Made by a program: the position numbers and the translations under genes. Below, piece by piece: positions 36,216 through 49,112 of a DNA stretch of 64,000 nucleotides (within the stretch, counting starts at the first letter, position 1; the number at the start of each line of letters is the position of its first letter). The notes beneath the pieces were generated by a model. It ran no database searches and was not told the origin of the DNA. It saw nothing but the letters and a program-made list of their open reading frames with translations. The stretch comes from Xenophilus aerolatus (GTDB lineage Bacteria > Pseudomonadota > Gammaproteobacteria > Burkholderiales > Burkholderiaceae_C), in assembly GCA_030418545.1 (NCBI GenBank), contig QAIB01000004.1:372001-436000 (forward strand). Reading direction: 5' to 3'.

Positions 36216-36231
36216 TTCTTGTCACAAGAAG
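36215..36231. promoter_or_regulatory. 17-bp perfect palindrome upstream of exonuclease III
   Basis: CTTCTTGT-C-ACAAGAAG is perfectly symmetrical around one central base and lies 126 bases before the exonuclease III start. It has the size of a dimeric repressor site. No matching regulator was identified. Confidence 0.4.
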
Positions 36232-36356
36232 TTGACGATTTCGCTGGGGCGCTCGACGGCGAGCGGCGCGCCGGCACCCGGGCACGGCCGCGGTGCATCG
36301 CCGCCCCAAGGCGCCCGCCGACAGCGCAGGGTGTGCACTTGCGCGAGCATCGGGGC

Positions 36357-37142
36357 ATGAAGATCGCGACCTTCAACGTCAACGGCGTGAACGGGCGGCT
36401 GCCGCGGGTGCTCGAGTGGCTCGATGCGGCGCAGCCCGACGTCGCCTGCCTGCAGGAACTCAAGGCGCCCGACGCGCGCTTTCCTGCCGCCGCCTTCGCG
36501 GAGGCCGGCTACGGCGCCCTCTTCCACGGCCAGCCCAGCTGGAACGGCGTTGCCATCCTGGCGCGTGGCCAGGTGCCGCTCGAGACCGGCCGTGGCCTGC
36601 CCGACGCGCCGCCGGGCGACACGCAGGCGCGCTACCTCGAGGCGGTGGTCGACGGCGTGACCATCGGCTGCCTGTACCTGCCCAACGGCAACCCCCAGCC
36701 GGGGCCCAAGTTCGACTACAAGCTCGCCTGGTTCGAGCGCTTCAACGCGCACGCGAAGCGCCTGCTGGCGGGCGGCCTGCCGACCGTGCTGGCGGGCGAC
36801 TTCAACGTCGTGCCCACCGATTTCGATATCTACAACCCCGCCTCTTGGCAGGACGACGCCCTGCTGCAGCCGGAAAGTCGCGCCGCCTGGGAGCGCCTGC
36901 TGGACCAGGGCTGGACCGACGCCATCCGCGCCCTGCACCCCGACGAGCGCATCTACACCTTCTGGGACTACTGGCGCCAACGCTGGCCACGCAACGCCGG
37001 CCTGCGCATCGACCACCTGCTGCTCAGCCCCGACCTGCGGCCCGCGCTGCGCGCCGCCGGCGTGGACCGCGAGGTGCGCGGCCAGCCCGGCGCCAGCGAC
37101 CACGCGCCCGCCTGGGTCGAGCTGGCGCTGCCCCGTGCCTGA
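36357..37142 (+). CDS. xth: Exodeoxyribonuclease III
   Basis: A 261-residue DNA-repair enzyme (AP endonuclease and 3'-5' exonuclease) of the EEP fold. Motifs: FNVNGVNGR, CLQELKAPD (metal-binding Glu), YLPNGNP, LAGDFNVVPTDFDIYNP (catalytic Asp/Asn), RIDHLLLS and SDHAPAWVEL (Asp-His). The length is that of XthA/ExoA. It acts on abasic sites such as those formed by uracil-DNA glycosylases. The ATG at 36357 starts exactly at the conserved MKIATFNVNG. Confidence 0.95.
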   Translation: MKIATFNVNGVNGRLPRVLEWLDAAQPDVACLQELKAPDARFPAAAFAEAGYGALFHGQPSWNGVAILARGQVPLETGRGLPDAPPGDTQARYLEAVVDGVTIGCLYLPNGNPQPGPKFDYKLAWFERFNAHAKRLLAGGLPTVLAGDFNVVPTDFDIYNPASWQDDALLQPESRAAWERLLDQGWTDAIRALHPDERIYTFWDYWRQRWPRNAGLRIDHLLLSPDLRPALRAAGVDREVRGQPGASDHAPAWVELALPRA

Positions 37143-37292
37143 GGTCACGCCGGCCGGCGCGGCGGCCTACGGCGGCATGCGGCCCGGGTCCTCGTGACGC
37201 GCCAGCGGCTTGCGGAAGAATCGACGCATCCGCAGGCGCCGCGGGCCCATCGAGCCCGCGCGCCCCGCGACCCTCATGAAGAAGAGATGCCC

Positions 37293-37604
37293 ATGAATCC
37301 CTTGCAAGACCCCGTCGACCTGGCCGACCCCAGCGTGCCCGCCGCAACCCCTCGCAAGCCCTGGCTGCAGGCCTTGAAGGAGGCGGACGCCAAGCGCCCC
37401 GACTTCCCCGGCGAGCACGCCATCGTGCTGGGCGTCGGCGTGCTGCTGCTGCTCTCCTCGGGGCGCAGCCGCTCCGTCATCGGCAAGCTGGCCAAGGCAG
37501 CGGCCGGCGGTGCGCTCATCGGTCGCGCGGCCAGCGGCACCGGCGGCGTCGCGCGGCTGGCGCAGACCATCAACACCTTCGCCAGCAAGCTGCCGCTGCG
37601 CTGA
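37293..37604 (+). CDS. Small protein of unknown function with one membrane segment
   Basis: A 103-residue protein with a polar N-terminus, a hydrophobic segment (AIVLGVGVLLLLSSG, about 44-58) and a Gly/Ala-rich amphipathic C-terminus. It could be an inner-membrane protein with an N-in or N-out topology. An in-frame ATG at 37287 is an alternative start. No family was recognised. Confidence 0.6.
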   Translation: MNPLQDPVDLADPSVPAATPRKPWLQALKEADAKRPDFPGEHAIVLGVGVLLLLSSGRSRSVIGKLAKAAAGGALIGRAASGTGGVARLAQTINTFASKLPLR

Positions 37605-37745
37605 ATCGGCCGGCGGCGCGCTGCGCAGCGCAGGCCGCCTCACGCAGATCGTCACGAACGCGACGAGTTCGGCGCCAGCGCTCGTCCGGCGCGGGCCGGC
37701 GGCCGGTTGCACTTCGTGCCTTCGAGTCTTCGCGCGGCAAAGAAA

Positions 37746-37773
37746 AAGCCCGTCACCGAGAGGTGACGGGCTT
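37746..37773 (-). terminator. Terminator of the DUF4148-like gene
   Basis: A 12-bp perfect stem AAGCCCGTCACC/GGTGACGGGCTT with a GAGA loop, followed on the minus strand by TTTCTTTG. It lies 47 bases after the stop at 37821. Confidence 0.9.
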
Positions 37774-37820
37774 CGTGCAGCGCGCCTGCACGGGCAGGCC
37801 GTGCAGTGGCGAGCAGCCGA

Positions 37821-38192
37821 TCAGAACAGCTCGGGTGCGCGTGCGGCGGCGCGGGCTTCTGCACGCACTTCGGCGCGGTCGCGTTGGCCGGCCAGGGCCA
37901 GCACGCCTTGCTGTGCGCCGTCACCGTAGATGTTGCCGGCGCGGGCGGTGGCGACCGCTTCGTTGCGCAGGTCGGCGCGGGCCAGCGCCGAGGTGCGGGC
38001 CGGCGTCACGCCGGCCTGGGCCACGTCACCGTACACGTTGCCGGCACGGGCGATCTGCGCGCCTTCGGCGGCCACTTCGGCGCGGGTGCGCACGGAGTTC
38101 ACGGTCTGCACGCCTTGGTAGGTTTCGGCCGATGCGCTGGCGACGCCGAGCACCGAGAGAACGATCGCGCCGAGGATTTGAGAGGTCTTCAT
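37821..38192 (-). CDS. Secreted DUF4148-like protein with internal repeats
   Basis: A 123-residue protein with a signal peptide ending SASAE. The mature part contains two copies of an ARAGNxYGD unit and several RAEVRAEA-type segments, as in the DUF4148-like proteins abundant in Burkholderiales. It is predicted to be helical or disordered. The ATG at 38192 has AAGGAAA upstream. The function of the family is unknown. Confidence 0.78.
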   Translation of the reverse strand: MKTSQILGAIVLSVLGVASASAETYQGVQTVNSVRTRAEVAAEGAQIARAGNVYGDVAQAGVTPARTSALARADLRNEAVATARAGNIYGDGAQQGVLALAGQRDRAEVRAEARAAARAPELF

Positions 38193-38518
38193 GACAGTTT
38201 CCTTCGAAGTCAGTGGATGAATTTCGAACCGGTATCGGGGGGCGCCGTCCTGGCCGAAGTTCTTTTTTTTCGGCTGGGGCGGCCACCGCAGCGGGCCTGG
38301 CTCACCCAGAGCAACCGTCGAACCTTGGAGTGGTTGTTGTCGGCTGCTGCTCTGTTGGAATGAATTGTGCGCCGCGAAATAAGTAAAAACCCGCATGCCC
38401 GCGAGCCAGTGCGTTCACGGTATCGAAACAATCAGGGCATCTCGGCTGACATGGGCGGCCCATCAGCCCATCGGCCGGTGCGCCGGATGGCGTCCGCCCG
38501 ACGCCGTCCCAAAAGAAA
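38193..38518. other. Gene-free stretch between the DUF4148-like gene and gyrB
   Basis: About 325 bases. The minus-strand leader of the DUF4148-like gene occupies the left part, including a purine run (nine T on the plus strand near 38263-38271). The right end holds the gyrB terminator. No further gene, repeat or RNA could be recognised. Confidence 0.6.
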
Positions 38519-38543
38519 AACGCCACCCGAAAGGGGTGGCGTT
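38519..38543 (-). terminator. gyrB terminator
   Basis: A 10-bp stem AACGCCACCC/GGGTGGCGTT with a five-base loop, followed on the minus strand by TTTTTCTTTT. It lies 33 bases downstream of the gyrB stop. Confidence 0.92.
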
Positions 38544-38575
38544 GCCTGGGTGTTGGCCGCAAGCGTGGCGCGGAC

Positions 38576-42401
<3,826 letters not shown>

Positions 42402-42463
42402 GAATGACCTCTGCTCTTCTCTCTGGGTAGGTGATGCATTGTCTTCGGTGCGCATGTCAGCCC

Positions 42464-43846
42464 TCAGCCCTTGAGGGTCTGCTCGAGCACGTGCAGCTGC
42501 TGGTTCAGCTCGGTCAGCTGCTGGCGTTCGCCGGAGATCTTTCTCACGGCGTGCAACACCGTGGTGTGGTCACGGCCGCCGAACAGCTCGCCGATCTCCG
42601 GCAGGCTCTTCTGGGTGAGCTCCTTGGCCAGGTACATCGCGATCTGCCGCGGCCGCGCGATGCTGGCCGGGCGCTTCTTGCTGTACATGTCGGCGACCTT
42701 GATCTTGTAGTAGTCGGCCACCGTCTTCTGGATGTTCTCGACGCTGATCTGCCGGTTCTGGATCGACAGCAGGTCGCGCAGCGCCTCGCGCGCCAGCTGG
42801 ATGGAGATTTCCTTCTGGTTGAAGCGCGAGTACGCCAGGATCTTGCGCAGCGCGCCCTCGAGCTCGCGCACGTTGGAGCGCACGTTCTTGGCCACGAAGA
42901 AGGCGACTTCCTCGGGCATCTCGGCGCCTTCGGCCGTCGCCTTGTTGATCAGGATGGCCACGCGCATCTCGAGCTCGGGCGGCTCGATCGCCACCGTCAG
43001 GCCCGAGTCGAAGCGCGACACCAGGCGCTCGTGGATGTCCGTCAGGCCCTTCGGATACGTGTCCGAGGTCATGACGATGTGGCTCTTCTTGGCCAGCAGC
43101 GCCTCGAAGGCGTTGAAGAACTCCTCCTGTGTGCGGTCCTTGTTGGCGAAGAACTGCACATCGTCGATCAGCAGCAGGTCGAGCGAGTGATAGCGTTCCT
43201 TGAACTCGTCGAAGGTCTTGCGCTGGTAGGCCTTGACCACATCCGAGACGAACTGCTCGGCGTGGATGTAGAGAACTTTCGCGTCCAGCTTGTCGGCCAG
43301 CAGCTTGTTGCCCACCGCGTGCATCAGGTGGGTCTTGCCCAGGCCGACGCCACCGTAGATGAAGAGCGGGTTGTACAGGTGGCCCGGCGTGCCGGCCACG
43401 TGCATGGCGGCGGCGCGCGCCATGCGGTTGGCCGAACCCTCGACCAGCGTGTCGAAGGTGAGGGCCGCGTTCAGGCGGTTCTTGAAGCCGTTGCCGCCGG
43501 GCTCCTCCGCCGCGGCGGGCGCTTCGCGGGGCACATCGGCCTCCACCGTTGCGGGCAGCGAGATGCCAGTGCGGGCGGGGATTTCGCGAGGAGCAAGCGC
43601 TAACTCGATCATCACAGGCTGGCCGGAAATCTGCTCCGCCATGGCGGCGATGCGCGCCGCGTACTGGGCCCGGATCCAATCCAGCTTGAAGCGGTTGGCG
43701 ACGAAGACCGTGATGCGCGACAGGTCGTCCGCGACCTGTGCGGTCAGCGGCTTGATCCAGGTGTTGAACTGCTGTTCCGACAGTTCCTGTGCGAGCTGGT
43801 CGACGCAGGCCTGCCAGAGGCTGGCGCCCACGCCCTCAGACGGCAT
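42464..43846 (-). CDS. dnaA: Chromosomal replication initiator DnaA
   Basis: A 460-residue AAA+ initiator. Domain I (residues 1-90) begins [22 protein letters not shown]; a Pro/Ala-rich domain II follows. Domain III has Walker [14 protein letters not shown], Walker [10 protein letters not shown] and the arginine-finger region. Domain IV has the DNA-binding signature [11 protein letters not shown]. It binds DnaA boxes at the origin and at its own promoter. The ATG at 43846 overlaps a 14-codon upstream frame ending inside dnaA. Confidence 0.98.
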   Translation of the reverse strand: MPSEGVGASLWQACVDQLAQELSEQQFNTWIKPLTAQVADDLSRITVFVANRFKLDWIRAQYAARIAAMAEQISGQPVMIELALAPREIPARTGISLPATVEADVPREAPAAAEEPGGNGFKNRLNAALTFDTLVEGSANRMARAAAMHVAGTPGHLYNPLFIYGGVGLGKTHLMHAVGNKLLADKLDAKVLYIHAEQFVSDVVKAYQRKTFDEFKERYHSLDLLLIDDVQFFANKDRTQEEFFNAFEALLAKKSHIVMTSDTYPKGLTDIHERLVSRFDSGLTVAIEPPELEMRVAILINKATAEGAEMPEEVAFFVAKNVRSNVRELEGALRKILAYSRFNQKEISIQLAREALRDLLSIQNRQISVENIQKTVADYYKIKVADMYSKKRPASIARPRQIAMYLAKELTQKSLPEIGELFGGRDHTTVLHAVRKISGERQQLTELNQQLHVLEQTLKG

Positions 43847-43880
43847 GAGCTCTGCGGCCAGACGGTTGTCCCTCGGTCAT
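43836..43880 (-). CDS. Possible 14-residue leader peptide overlapping the dnaA start
   Basis: A short frame [14 protein letters not shown] begins at an ATG 34 bases before the dnaA ATG and stops nine bases inside dnaA, in a different frame. If translated it could couple ribosome arrival to dnaA initiation, whose own ribosome site is weak. Its ribosome site is also weak, so this is a candidate only. Confidence 0.25.
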   Translation of the reverse strand: MTEGQPSGRRAHAV

Positions 43881-43897
43881 GTTGTTGTTCTGCTCGT

Positions 43898-43956
43898 TGT
43901 GGATATTCGGTTGCGGCATGCCCGGTGGATTCTAACTTGTCAAAAACTTATCCACA
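43898..43956. promoter_or_regulatory. DnaA boxes in the dnaA promoter region
   Basis: A perfect box TTATCCACA lies at 43948-43956 and a one-mismatch box TGTGGATAT at 43898-43906. A possible minus-strand -10 TAGAAT (43929-43934) lies between them, and the perfect box covers the -35 position. This is the arrangement expected for autorepression of dnaA. The AT-rich unwinding stretch and box cluster of a typical origin are not evident in the 418-base dnaA-rpmH gap. Confidence 0.7.
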
Positions 43957-43999
43957 CCCCTTGACGGCGCCGGGGAACGGGTGCTGGCCGCGCTTTCGA

Positions 44000-44028
44000 T
44001 TGTCGGGCCGATCAATGTCTGCAATAAT
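44000..44028 (+). promoter_or_regulatory. Sigma-70-type promoter of rpmH-rnpA
   Basis: A -35 TTGTCG (44000-44005) and a -10 AATAAT (44023-44028) with a 17-base spacer. Transcription would start near 44035 and give a leader of about 230 bases before rpmH. No known leader RNA was recognised in it. Confidence 0.65.
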
Positions 44029-44264
44029 CGCGGGTTTCCCTGAAACCTCTATTCGAGTGCGTTCGGTCCGGCGTGTGTCCGGGACGGGCGGTCAACGCCG
44101 GGTGCTTCGCATCCAGGGCGGCTCTGGAAGGAGATGGTGTTCGGGGTCGCCGGTGGTCGTGACTCGCTGGTGCGAAGCACGGCCCCTCGAGGTCCAGCGC
44201 CTCGCGCCGCGGTCCGTCCGCCTTGCCCAGCAGTGGGCACCGACATCAGTCAGGAATCCTCATC

Positions 44265-44399
44265 ATGAAACGCACGTACCAAGCTTCGAAAATCCGCCGC
44301 GCCCGCACCCACGGCTTCCTCGTCCGCATGAAGACCCGTGGCGGCCGTGCCGTGATCAACGCACGCCGCGCCAAGGGCCGCAAGCGCCTGGCCGTCTAA
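44265..44399 (+). CDS. rpmH: Ribosomal protein L34 (bL34)
   Basis: A 44-residue, very basic large-subunit protein. The sequence [19 protein letters not shown] and the ending [11 protein letters not shown] are diagnostic. It starts the plus-strand group rpmH-rnpA-yidD-yidC found opposite dnaA in most Proteobacteria. Confidence 0.98.
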   Translation: MKRTYQASKIRRARTHGFLVRMKTRGGRAVINARRAKGRKRLAV

Positions 44400-44445
44400 G
44401 GCGTCGGCCGCCTCGGGCCGCGTGCGGGCGTCGCATCGAACACGC

Positions 44446-44838
44446 ATGCGTCGACTGCAGACACGCGCGCAATTCCAGGCGGCACTTTCCGGCACGACCG
44501 TGGCGCGAACCGCGCATTTCGCGCTGCACCGGTGCGCGCTCGACGCGCCTGCCGGTGGTCCCGCCACACCCCTCTTCCATCCGAGCGACGTCTGGCTGGG
44601 CGCCATGGTGCCCAAGCGCTGGGCGCGTCGCGCCGTCACGCGCAACACCATCCGCCGGCAGATCTACGCCGTGAGCGGCGGCGCCGACGTTGCGCTGCCG
44701 GTCGCGGCGCACGTCGTGCGCTTGCGCGCCGGCTTCGACCGCGCGCAGTTCGTCAGCGCCACCTCCGAGCAGCTCAAGCGCGCCGTGCGCGGCGAGCTGC
44801 AGCAGCTCTTCGCGCGCGCGGCGCGGGTTCCGGCGTGA
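44446..44838 (+). CDS. rnpA: Ribonuclease P protein component
   Basis: A 130-residue basic protein that assists the RNase P RNA in tRNA 5' maturation. The conserved region is GAMVPKRWARRAVTRNTIRRQIY, matching the RNR motif of the family, with LQTRAQFQAAL near the start. The ATG at 44446 matches the usual N-terminus; a GTG at 44422 would add eight residues. The stop overlaps the yidD start. Confidence 0.95.
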   Translation: MRRLQTRAQFQAALSGTTVARTAHFALHRCALDAPAGGPATPLFHPSDVWLGAMVPKRWARRAVTRNTIRRQIYAVSGGADVALPVAAHVVRLRAGFDRAQFVSATSEQLKRAVRGELQQLFARAARVPA

Positions 44839-45113
44839 TGCAGCGTCTTCTGATTGCCATCGTCCGCGGCTACCGTCTGCTGCTCAGCCCCTGGCTGGGC
44901 AACGCCTGCCGGTTCACGCCCACCTGCTCGGCCTACGCCATCGAGGCGCTCGAGACCCACGGCGCCGCGGCCGGCAGCTACCTCACCCTGCGGCGCCTGG
45001 TGCGCTGCCAACCCTGGTGCGCCGGCGGCCACGACCCGGTGCCGCCGCCGTCCGACAAGCCCGGTGCGGGGCTGTTCTCTTCCCTCTTTCCGTCCAAGAA
45101 GTCTTCTCCATGA
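44838..45113 (+). CDS. yidD: Membrane protein insertion efficiency factor
   Basis: A 91-residue protein with an amphipathic N-terminal helix and the conserved core CRFTPTCSAYAIEALETHG, then RLVRCQPWCAGGHDPVP. It aids YidC-dependent membrane insertion. Its start overlaps the rnpA stop by one base and its stop overlaps the yidC start by four bases, so the three are translationally coupled. Confidence 0.96.
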   Translation: MQRLLIAIVRGYRLLLSPWLGNACRFTPTCSAYAIEALETHGAAAGSYLTLRRLVRCQPWCAGGHDPVPPPSDKPGAGLFSSLFPSKKSSP

Positions 45114-46849
45114 ACGACATACGCCGCACCATCCTCTGGGTGATCTTCGGTTTCTCGCTGGTGATGCTGTGGGACCAGTGGCAGGTCCACAACGGCCGCA
45201 AGCCGACCTTCCTGCCGTCCCGAACCGTCGCCGAAGCGCCCGCCCAGCCGGGCGGCACCACGCCGGCCGGCGCCACGCCCGCCCCCGCGGCCACGCAGGC
45301 CGGCGCCGCCACGGCGCCCACCGGCGGCGCGGCACCGGCCGCGGCCGAGAAGGTCAGCGTCGAGACCGACGTCTACAAGGCCACCATCGACGGCCAGGGC
45401 GCGACCGTGACCCGCCTCGAGCTCACGCAGTACGTCGAGGAGATGAACAAGACCGGCCTCATCCCCTTCGCGCGCAAGCTCATGGGCATGCCGCCGATCC
45501 CGGTGGTCGACACCGACGTGGTGCTGATGGACGACGGCTCGCCGGCCACGCGCTACCTCGCGCAGTCGGGCCTGCTCAACCCCGCAGGCGGCGACAAGTT
45601 CCCGACCCACCTGACGCTCATGGCCGCCAAGCCCGGCCCGTATCGCATGGCCGATGGCCAGGACACGCTCGAGGTCGACTTCGAGTCGCAGCCCATGGGC
45701 GGCCTGAAGTACGTCAAGACCTATGTCTTCAAGCGCGGTGACTACGTGATCCGCGTGCGCCACCAGGTGGTGAACGTGGGCGACCAGCCGCGCGACCCGC
45801 AGCTGTACCTGCAGCTGCAGCGCCACGGCACCGAGCCCTCGGGCACGATGTTCGGCACCAGCACCTTCACCGGCCCGGCCGTCTACACCGACGAGAAGAA
45901 GTTCCACAAGGTCAGCTTCGGCGACATCGCCAAGGGCAAGGCCGAGCTGCCCGCCGCCTCCAACAGCGGCTGGGTTGCCATGGTGCAGCATTACTTCGCT
46001 TCGGCCTGGCTGCTCGACGCGCCCGACAGCGCCAAGCTCAAGCGCGATTTCCGCGCCGCCGACCTGGGGCAGAACCAGTTCGCGATCTCGATGGTCGTGA
46101 ACCTGCCGACCGTGGCGCCCGGCGCCACGCAGACGGTGGACAGCGCCCTGTTCGCCGGCCCCGAGGAAGAAAAGAAGCTCGAGGCCCTCGCGCCCGGCCT
46201 CGAGCTGGTGAAGGACTACGGCATCTTCGCCATCATCTCCAAGCCGCTGTACTGGCTGCTCGACCAGCTGCACAAGCTGCTGGGCAACTGGGGCTGGGCG
46301 ATCGTGGCGCTGGTGGTGCTGCTCAAGGCGGCCTTCTACTGGCTCAATGCCAAGGCCTACGCCAGCATGGCCAAGATGAAGGCCATCAATCCCAAGATCA
46401 TGGAGATGCGCGAGCGGCTCAAGGACAAGCCGCAGGAGATGCAGCAGGAGATGATGCGCATCTACCGCGAGGAGAAGGTCAACCCCATGGGCGGCTGCTT
46501 CCCCATCGTGATCCAGATCCCGGTCTTCATTGCGTTGTACTGGGTGCTGCTGTCCTCGGTCGAGATGCGCCACGCGCCGTGGATTCTCTGGATCCGCGAC
46601 CTTTCCGCACCCGACCCCTGGTTCATCCTGCCGCTGGTGATGACCGGCACCTCGCTGCTGCAGACCTGGCTCAACCCCACGCCGCCGGACCCGATGCAGG
46701 CCAAGCTGATGTGGATCATGCCGCTGGCCTTCAGCGTGATGTTCTTCTTCTTCCCGGCCGGCCTGGTGCTGTACTGGATCACCAACAACGTCCTGTCGAT
46801 CGCCCAGCAGTGGGTCATCAACAAGCGGCTGGGCGTGCTGGGCAAGTGA
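45110..46849 (+). CDS. yidC: Membrane protein insertase
   Basis: A 579-residue inner-membrane insertase. The N-terminal helix (about 8-25) is followed by an Ala/Pro linker and a large periplasmic beta-sandwich domain (about 80-380). The conserved five-helix core occupies about 390-579, with NPMGGCFPIVIQIPVFIALYWVL and VLYWITNNVLSIAQQW. It works with or without SecYEG. Confidence 0.98.
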   Translation: MNDIRRTILWVIFGFSLVMLWDQWQVHNGRKPTFLPSRTVAEAPAQPGGTTPAGATPAPAATQAGAATAPTGGAAPAAAEKVSVETDVYKATIDGQGATVTRLELTQYVEEMNKTGLIPFARKLMGMPPIPVVDTDVVLMDDGSPATRYLAQSGLLNPAGGDKFPTHLTLMAAKPGPYRMADGQDTLEVDFESQPMGGLKYVKTYVFKRGDYVIRVRHQVVNVGDQPRDPQLYLQLQRHGTEPSGTMFGTSTFTGPAVYTDEKKFHKVSFGDIAKGKAELPAASNSGWVAMVQHYFASAWLLDAPDSAKLKRDFRAADLGQNQFAISMVVNLPTVAPGATQTVDSALFAGPEEEKKLEALAPGLELVKDYGIFAIISKPLYWLLDQLHKLLGNWGWAIVALVVLLKAAFYWLNAKAYASMAKMKAINPKIMEMRERLKDKPQEMQQEMMRIYREEKVNPMGGCFPIVIQIPVFIALYWVLLSSVEMRHAPWILWIRDLSAPDPWFILPLVMTGTSLLQTWLNPTPPDPMQAKLMWIMPLAFSVMFFFFPAGLVLYWITNNVLSIAQQWVINKRLGVLGK

Positions 46850-46880
46850 GGGCGCGACCGGCGTGCTTGTGAGCCGAACC

Positions 46881-46929
46881 GGCCTGCAGCGCCCGTCGAG
46901 CAAGCGCGACCAGCTATCGAAGTCATAGC
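46881..46929 (-). repeat. GCTAT...ATAGC dispersed repeat, copy G
   Basis: On the minus strand GCTATGACTTCGATAGC is followed by TGGTCGCGCTTGCTCGACGG and GCGCTGCAGGCC. It lies 31 bases after yidC, before the terminator. Confidence 0.88.
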
Positions 46930-46953
46930 AAATCGCGCTGCGCGCCAGCCAAC

Positions 46954-46976
46954 GGCCGCCTTCGGGCGGCCTTTTT
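46954..46976 (+). terminator. Terminator of the rpmH-rnpA-yidD-yidC operon
   Basis: A 7-bp stem GGCCGCC/GGCGGCC with a TTCG tetraloop followed by TTTTT. It lies about 105 bases after yidC and separates it from mnmE. Confidence 0.93.
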
Positions 46977-47022
46977 CTTGGGCCGCGTGCCGCCACCGCC
47001 ATTGCTGAAAGAATCGACGCCC

Positions 47023-48429
47023 ATGCTCGCGCAACTGCAGGACCCCATCGTCGCCGTCGCCACCGCCCCCGGGCGCGGCGCGGTGGGCATCGTGCGCGTG
47101 TCGGGGCGCGGGCTGGCGCCGCTGGCCGAGGCACTGTGCGGCCGCACCCTGCGCCCGCGCGAGGCCACCTACCTGCCCTTTCGCGACGCCGCCGGCGCCG
47201 CCATCGACCAGGGGCTCGCGCTGTGGTTCCCGGCACCGCATTCCTTCACCGGCGAGGACGTGCTCGAGCTGCAGGCCCACGGCGGGCCGGTGGTGCTGCA
47301 GCTGCTGCTGGCACGCTGCCTCGAGGCGGCGGGCGAGACCGATGCGGCCACCGGCCGCCCGCGCCTGCCGGCCCTGCGCGTCGCGCAGCCGGGCGAGTTC
47401 AGCCAGCGCGCCTTCCACAACGGCAAGATCGACCTCGCGCAGGCCGAGGCCATCGCCGACCTGATCGACGCCAGCACCGAGGCCGCGGCGCGCAGCGCGG
47501 GCCGCTCGCTCAGCGGCGCGTTCTCGCGCGAGATCCACGCGCTGCGCGACGCGCTCATCCACCTGCGCATGCTGGTCGAGGCGACGCTGGACTTTCCCGA
47601 GGAAGACATCGACTTCCTCGAGCAGGCAGACGCGCGCGGCCAGCTGCTCGCGCTGCAGCGGCAGTTGCAGGCCGTGCAGCAGCGGGCGCGCCAGGGCGCC
47701 CTGCTGCGCGAAGGCATCAAGGTCGTCATCGCCGGCCAGCCCAACGCGGGCAAGAGCTCGCTGCTCAATGCGCTCGCCGGCGCCGAACTGGCGATCGTCA
47801 GCAGCATCGCGGGCACCACGCGCGACATCGTCGCGCAGACCATCCAGATCCACGGCGTGCCGCTGCACATCGTCGACACCGCGGGCCTGCGCGAGAGCAG
47901 CGATGAGGTCGAGCGCATCGGCATCGCCCGTGCCTGGGGCCAGATCGAGGATGCGGACGCTCTCTTGCTGCTGCACGACCTCACGCGCGCGCAGGAGCCC
48001 GACTACCGCGCGGCGGACGCAGCGATCCGCGACAGCCTGTCGGCGCGGCTGCCGCCGGGCGTGCCGGTGGTGGAGGTGTGGAACAAGGCCGACGCCGTCC
48101 CGGGTGTCGGCGCCGGCGAAGGCCTGCGGCTGTCGGCGCGCACCGGCGACGGCATCGAGGCCCTACGCCAGCGCCTGCTCGAGATCGCCGGCTGGCAAGC
48201 CATGCCCGAGGGCCTGTACCTGGCACGCGCGCGCCACGTGCAGGCGCTTGGCCAGGTCGAGGAGCACCTGGCGCTCGCCATGGCGCACCTGGACGCCGCG
48301 CCGCCACCGCTGGACCTCTTGGCCGAGGAGCTGCGCCTGGCCCAGAACGCGCTGAACGTCATCACCGGCGAGTTCGGCGCCGACGAACTGCTCGGCGTGA
48401 TTTTTTCGCGATTTTGTATTGGAAAGTAG
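47023..48429 (+). CDS. mnmE: tRNA modification GTPase MnmE
   Basis: A 468-residue enzyme that, with MnmG, modifies the wobble uridine of certain tRNAs. An N-terminal folate-binding domain ([15 protein letters not shown]) and a helical domain surround a GTPase domain with [13 protein letters not shown] (G1), GTTRD (G2), DTAGLRE (G3) and NKAD (G4). The C-terminal CIGK carries the catalytic Cys. The ATG at 47023 matches the family start. mnmG is not in the window. Confidence 0.97.
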   Translation: MLAQLQDPIVAVATAPGRGAVGIVRVSGRGLAPLAEALCGRTLRPREATYLPFRDAAGAAIDQGLALWFPAPHSFTGEDVLELQAHGGPVVLQLLLARCLEAAGETDAATGRPRLPALRVAQPGEFSQRAFHNGKIDLAQAEAIADLIDASTEAAARSAGRSLSGAFSREIHALRDALIHLRMLVEATLDFPEEDIDFLEQADARGQLLALQRQLQAVQQRARQGALLREGIKVVIAGQPNAGKSSLLNALAGAELAIVSSIAGTTRDIVAQTIQIHGVPLHIVDTAGLRESSDEVERIGIARAWGQIEDADALLLLHDLTRAQEPDYRAADAAIRDSLSARLPPGVPVVEVWNKADAVPGVGAGEGLRLSARTGDGIEALRQRLLEIAGWQAMPEGLYLARARHVQALGQVEEHLALAMAHLDAAPPPLDLLAEELRLAQNALNVITGEFGADELLGVIFSRFCIGK

Positions 48430-48510
48430 CACGATTGCCCGAACAATGGCCCGGCTGTCCGGCGCCGCCGGGCCATCGCGCGTTCAGAGCGACAACGAGA
48501 CCTCCACACC

Positions 48511-48978
48511 ATGCCCGCCACCATCCAGGACCTCTGCCAGGCGATCGCCCAGAACACCAGTGACGACGCCTTCGCGCCGGCCCTGCAGACCGCGCAGTGG
48601 GAGGTGCTGGGTTCCTACCTGCAGCCCTTCGAGCTCGCGGCGGGACAGACGCTGATCGACGAGAACGCCCACGACCGCACGCTGTTCTTCATCGAGTCGG
48701 GCTCGGTCAGCGTCCATACGCTCAGCAGCAAGGGCGAGGTGCAGATCGCGATGCTCAACGCCGGCTCGGCGGTGGGCGAGGGCGCCTTCTTCTCGCGCCA
48801 GCCGCGCTCGGCCAGCGTGACGGCCGCCGCGGCCTCGCGCCTGTGGCGGCTCACGCCGCTGCGCTTCAGCGAGATGGCGAATCGCCAGCCGAGCATCGCG
48901 CTGGAGCTCACGCTGGCGCTGGGCCTGGTGATGGCGCGCCGCCTGCGCAGCAAGTCGCGCCGGGTGGCGGTGACCTAG
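48511..48978 (+). CDS. Cyclic-nucleotide-binding-domain protein without HTH
   Basis: A 155-residue protein consisting of one Crp/Fnr-type cNMP-binding fold: LQPFELAAGQTLIDE, IESGSVSV and GSAVGEGAFFSRQPRSASVTA, the last being the phosphate-binding cassette. No DNA-binding helix-turn-helix follows, so it may act as a sensor for a partner protein. The basic end (RRLRSKSRR) may contact a partner or nucleic acid. The ligand is unknown. Confidence 0.82.
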   Translation: MPATIQDLCQAIAQNTSDDAFAPALQTAQWEVLGSYLQPFELAAGQTLIDENAHDRTLFFIESGSVSVHTLSSKGEVQIAMLNAGSAVGEGAFFSRQPRSASVTAAAASRLWRLTPLRFSEMANRQPSIALELTLALGLVMARRLRSKSRRVAVT

Positions 48979-49112
48979 GCAGCCACCAAGCTGCTTCGCG
49001 GCTCCCCCCTTTTCTGCCCCGCGGCCGCTCCTGATGTAACAGCGGCCATCGAACGGGCGACAAGCACGATCTGCCCGGCTACCATGTTACAAAGAGTAGT
49101 CGGAGGGCCGAA

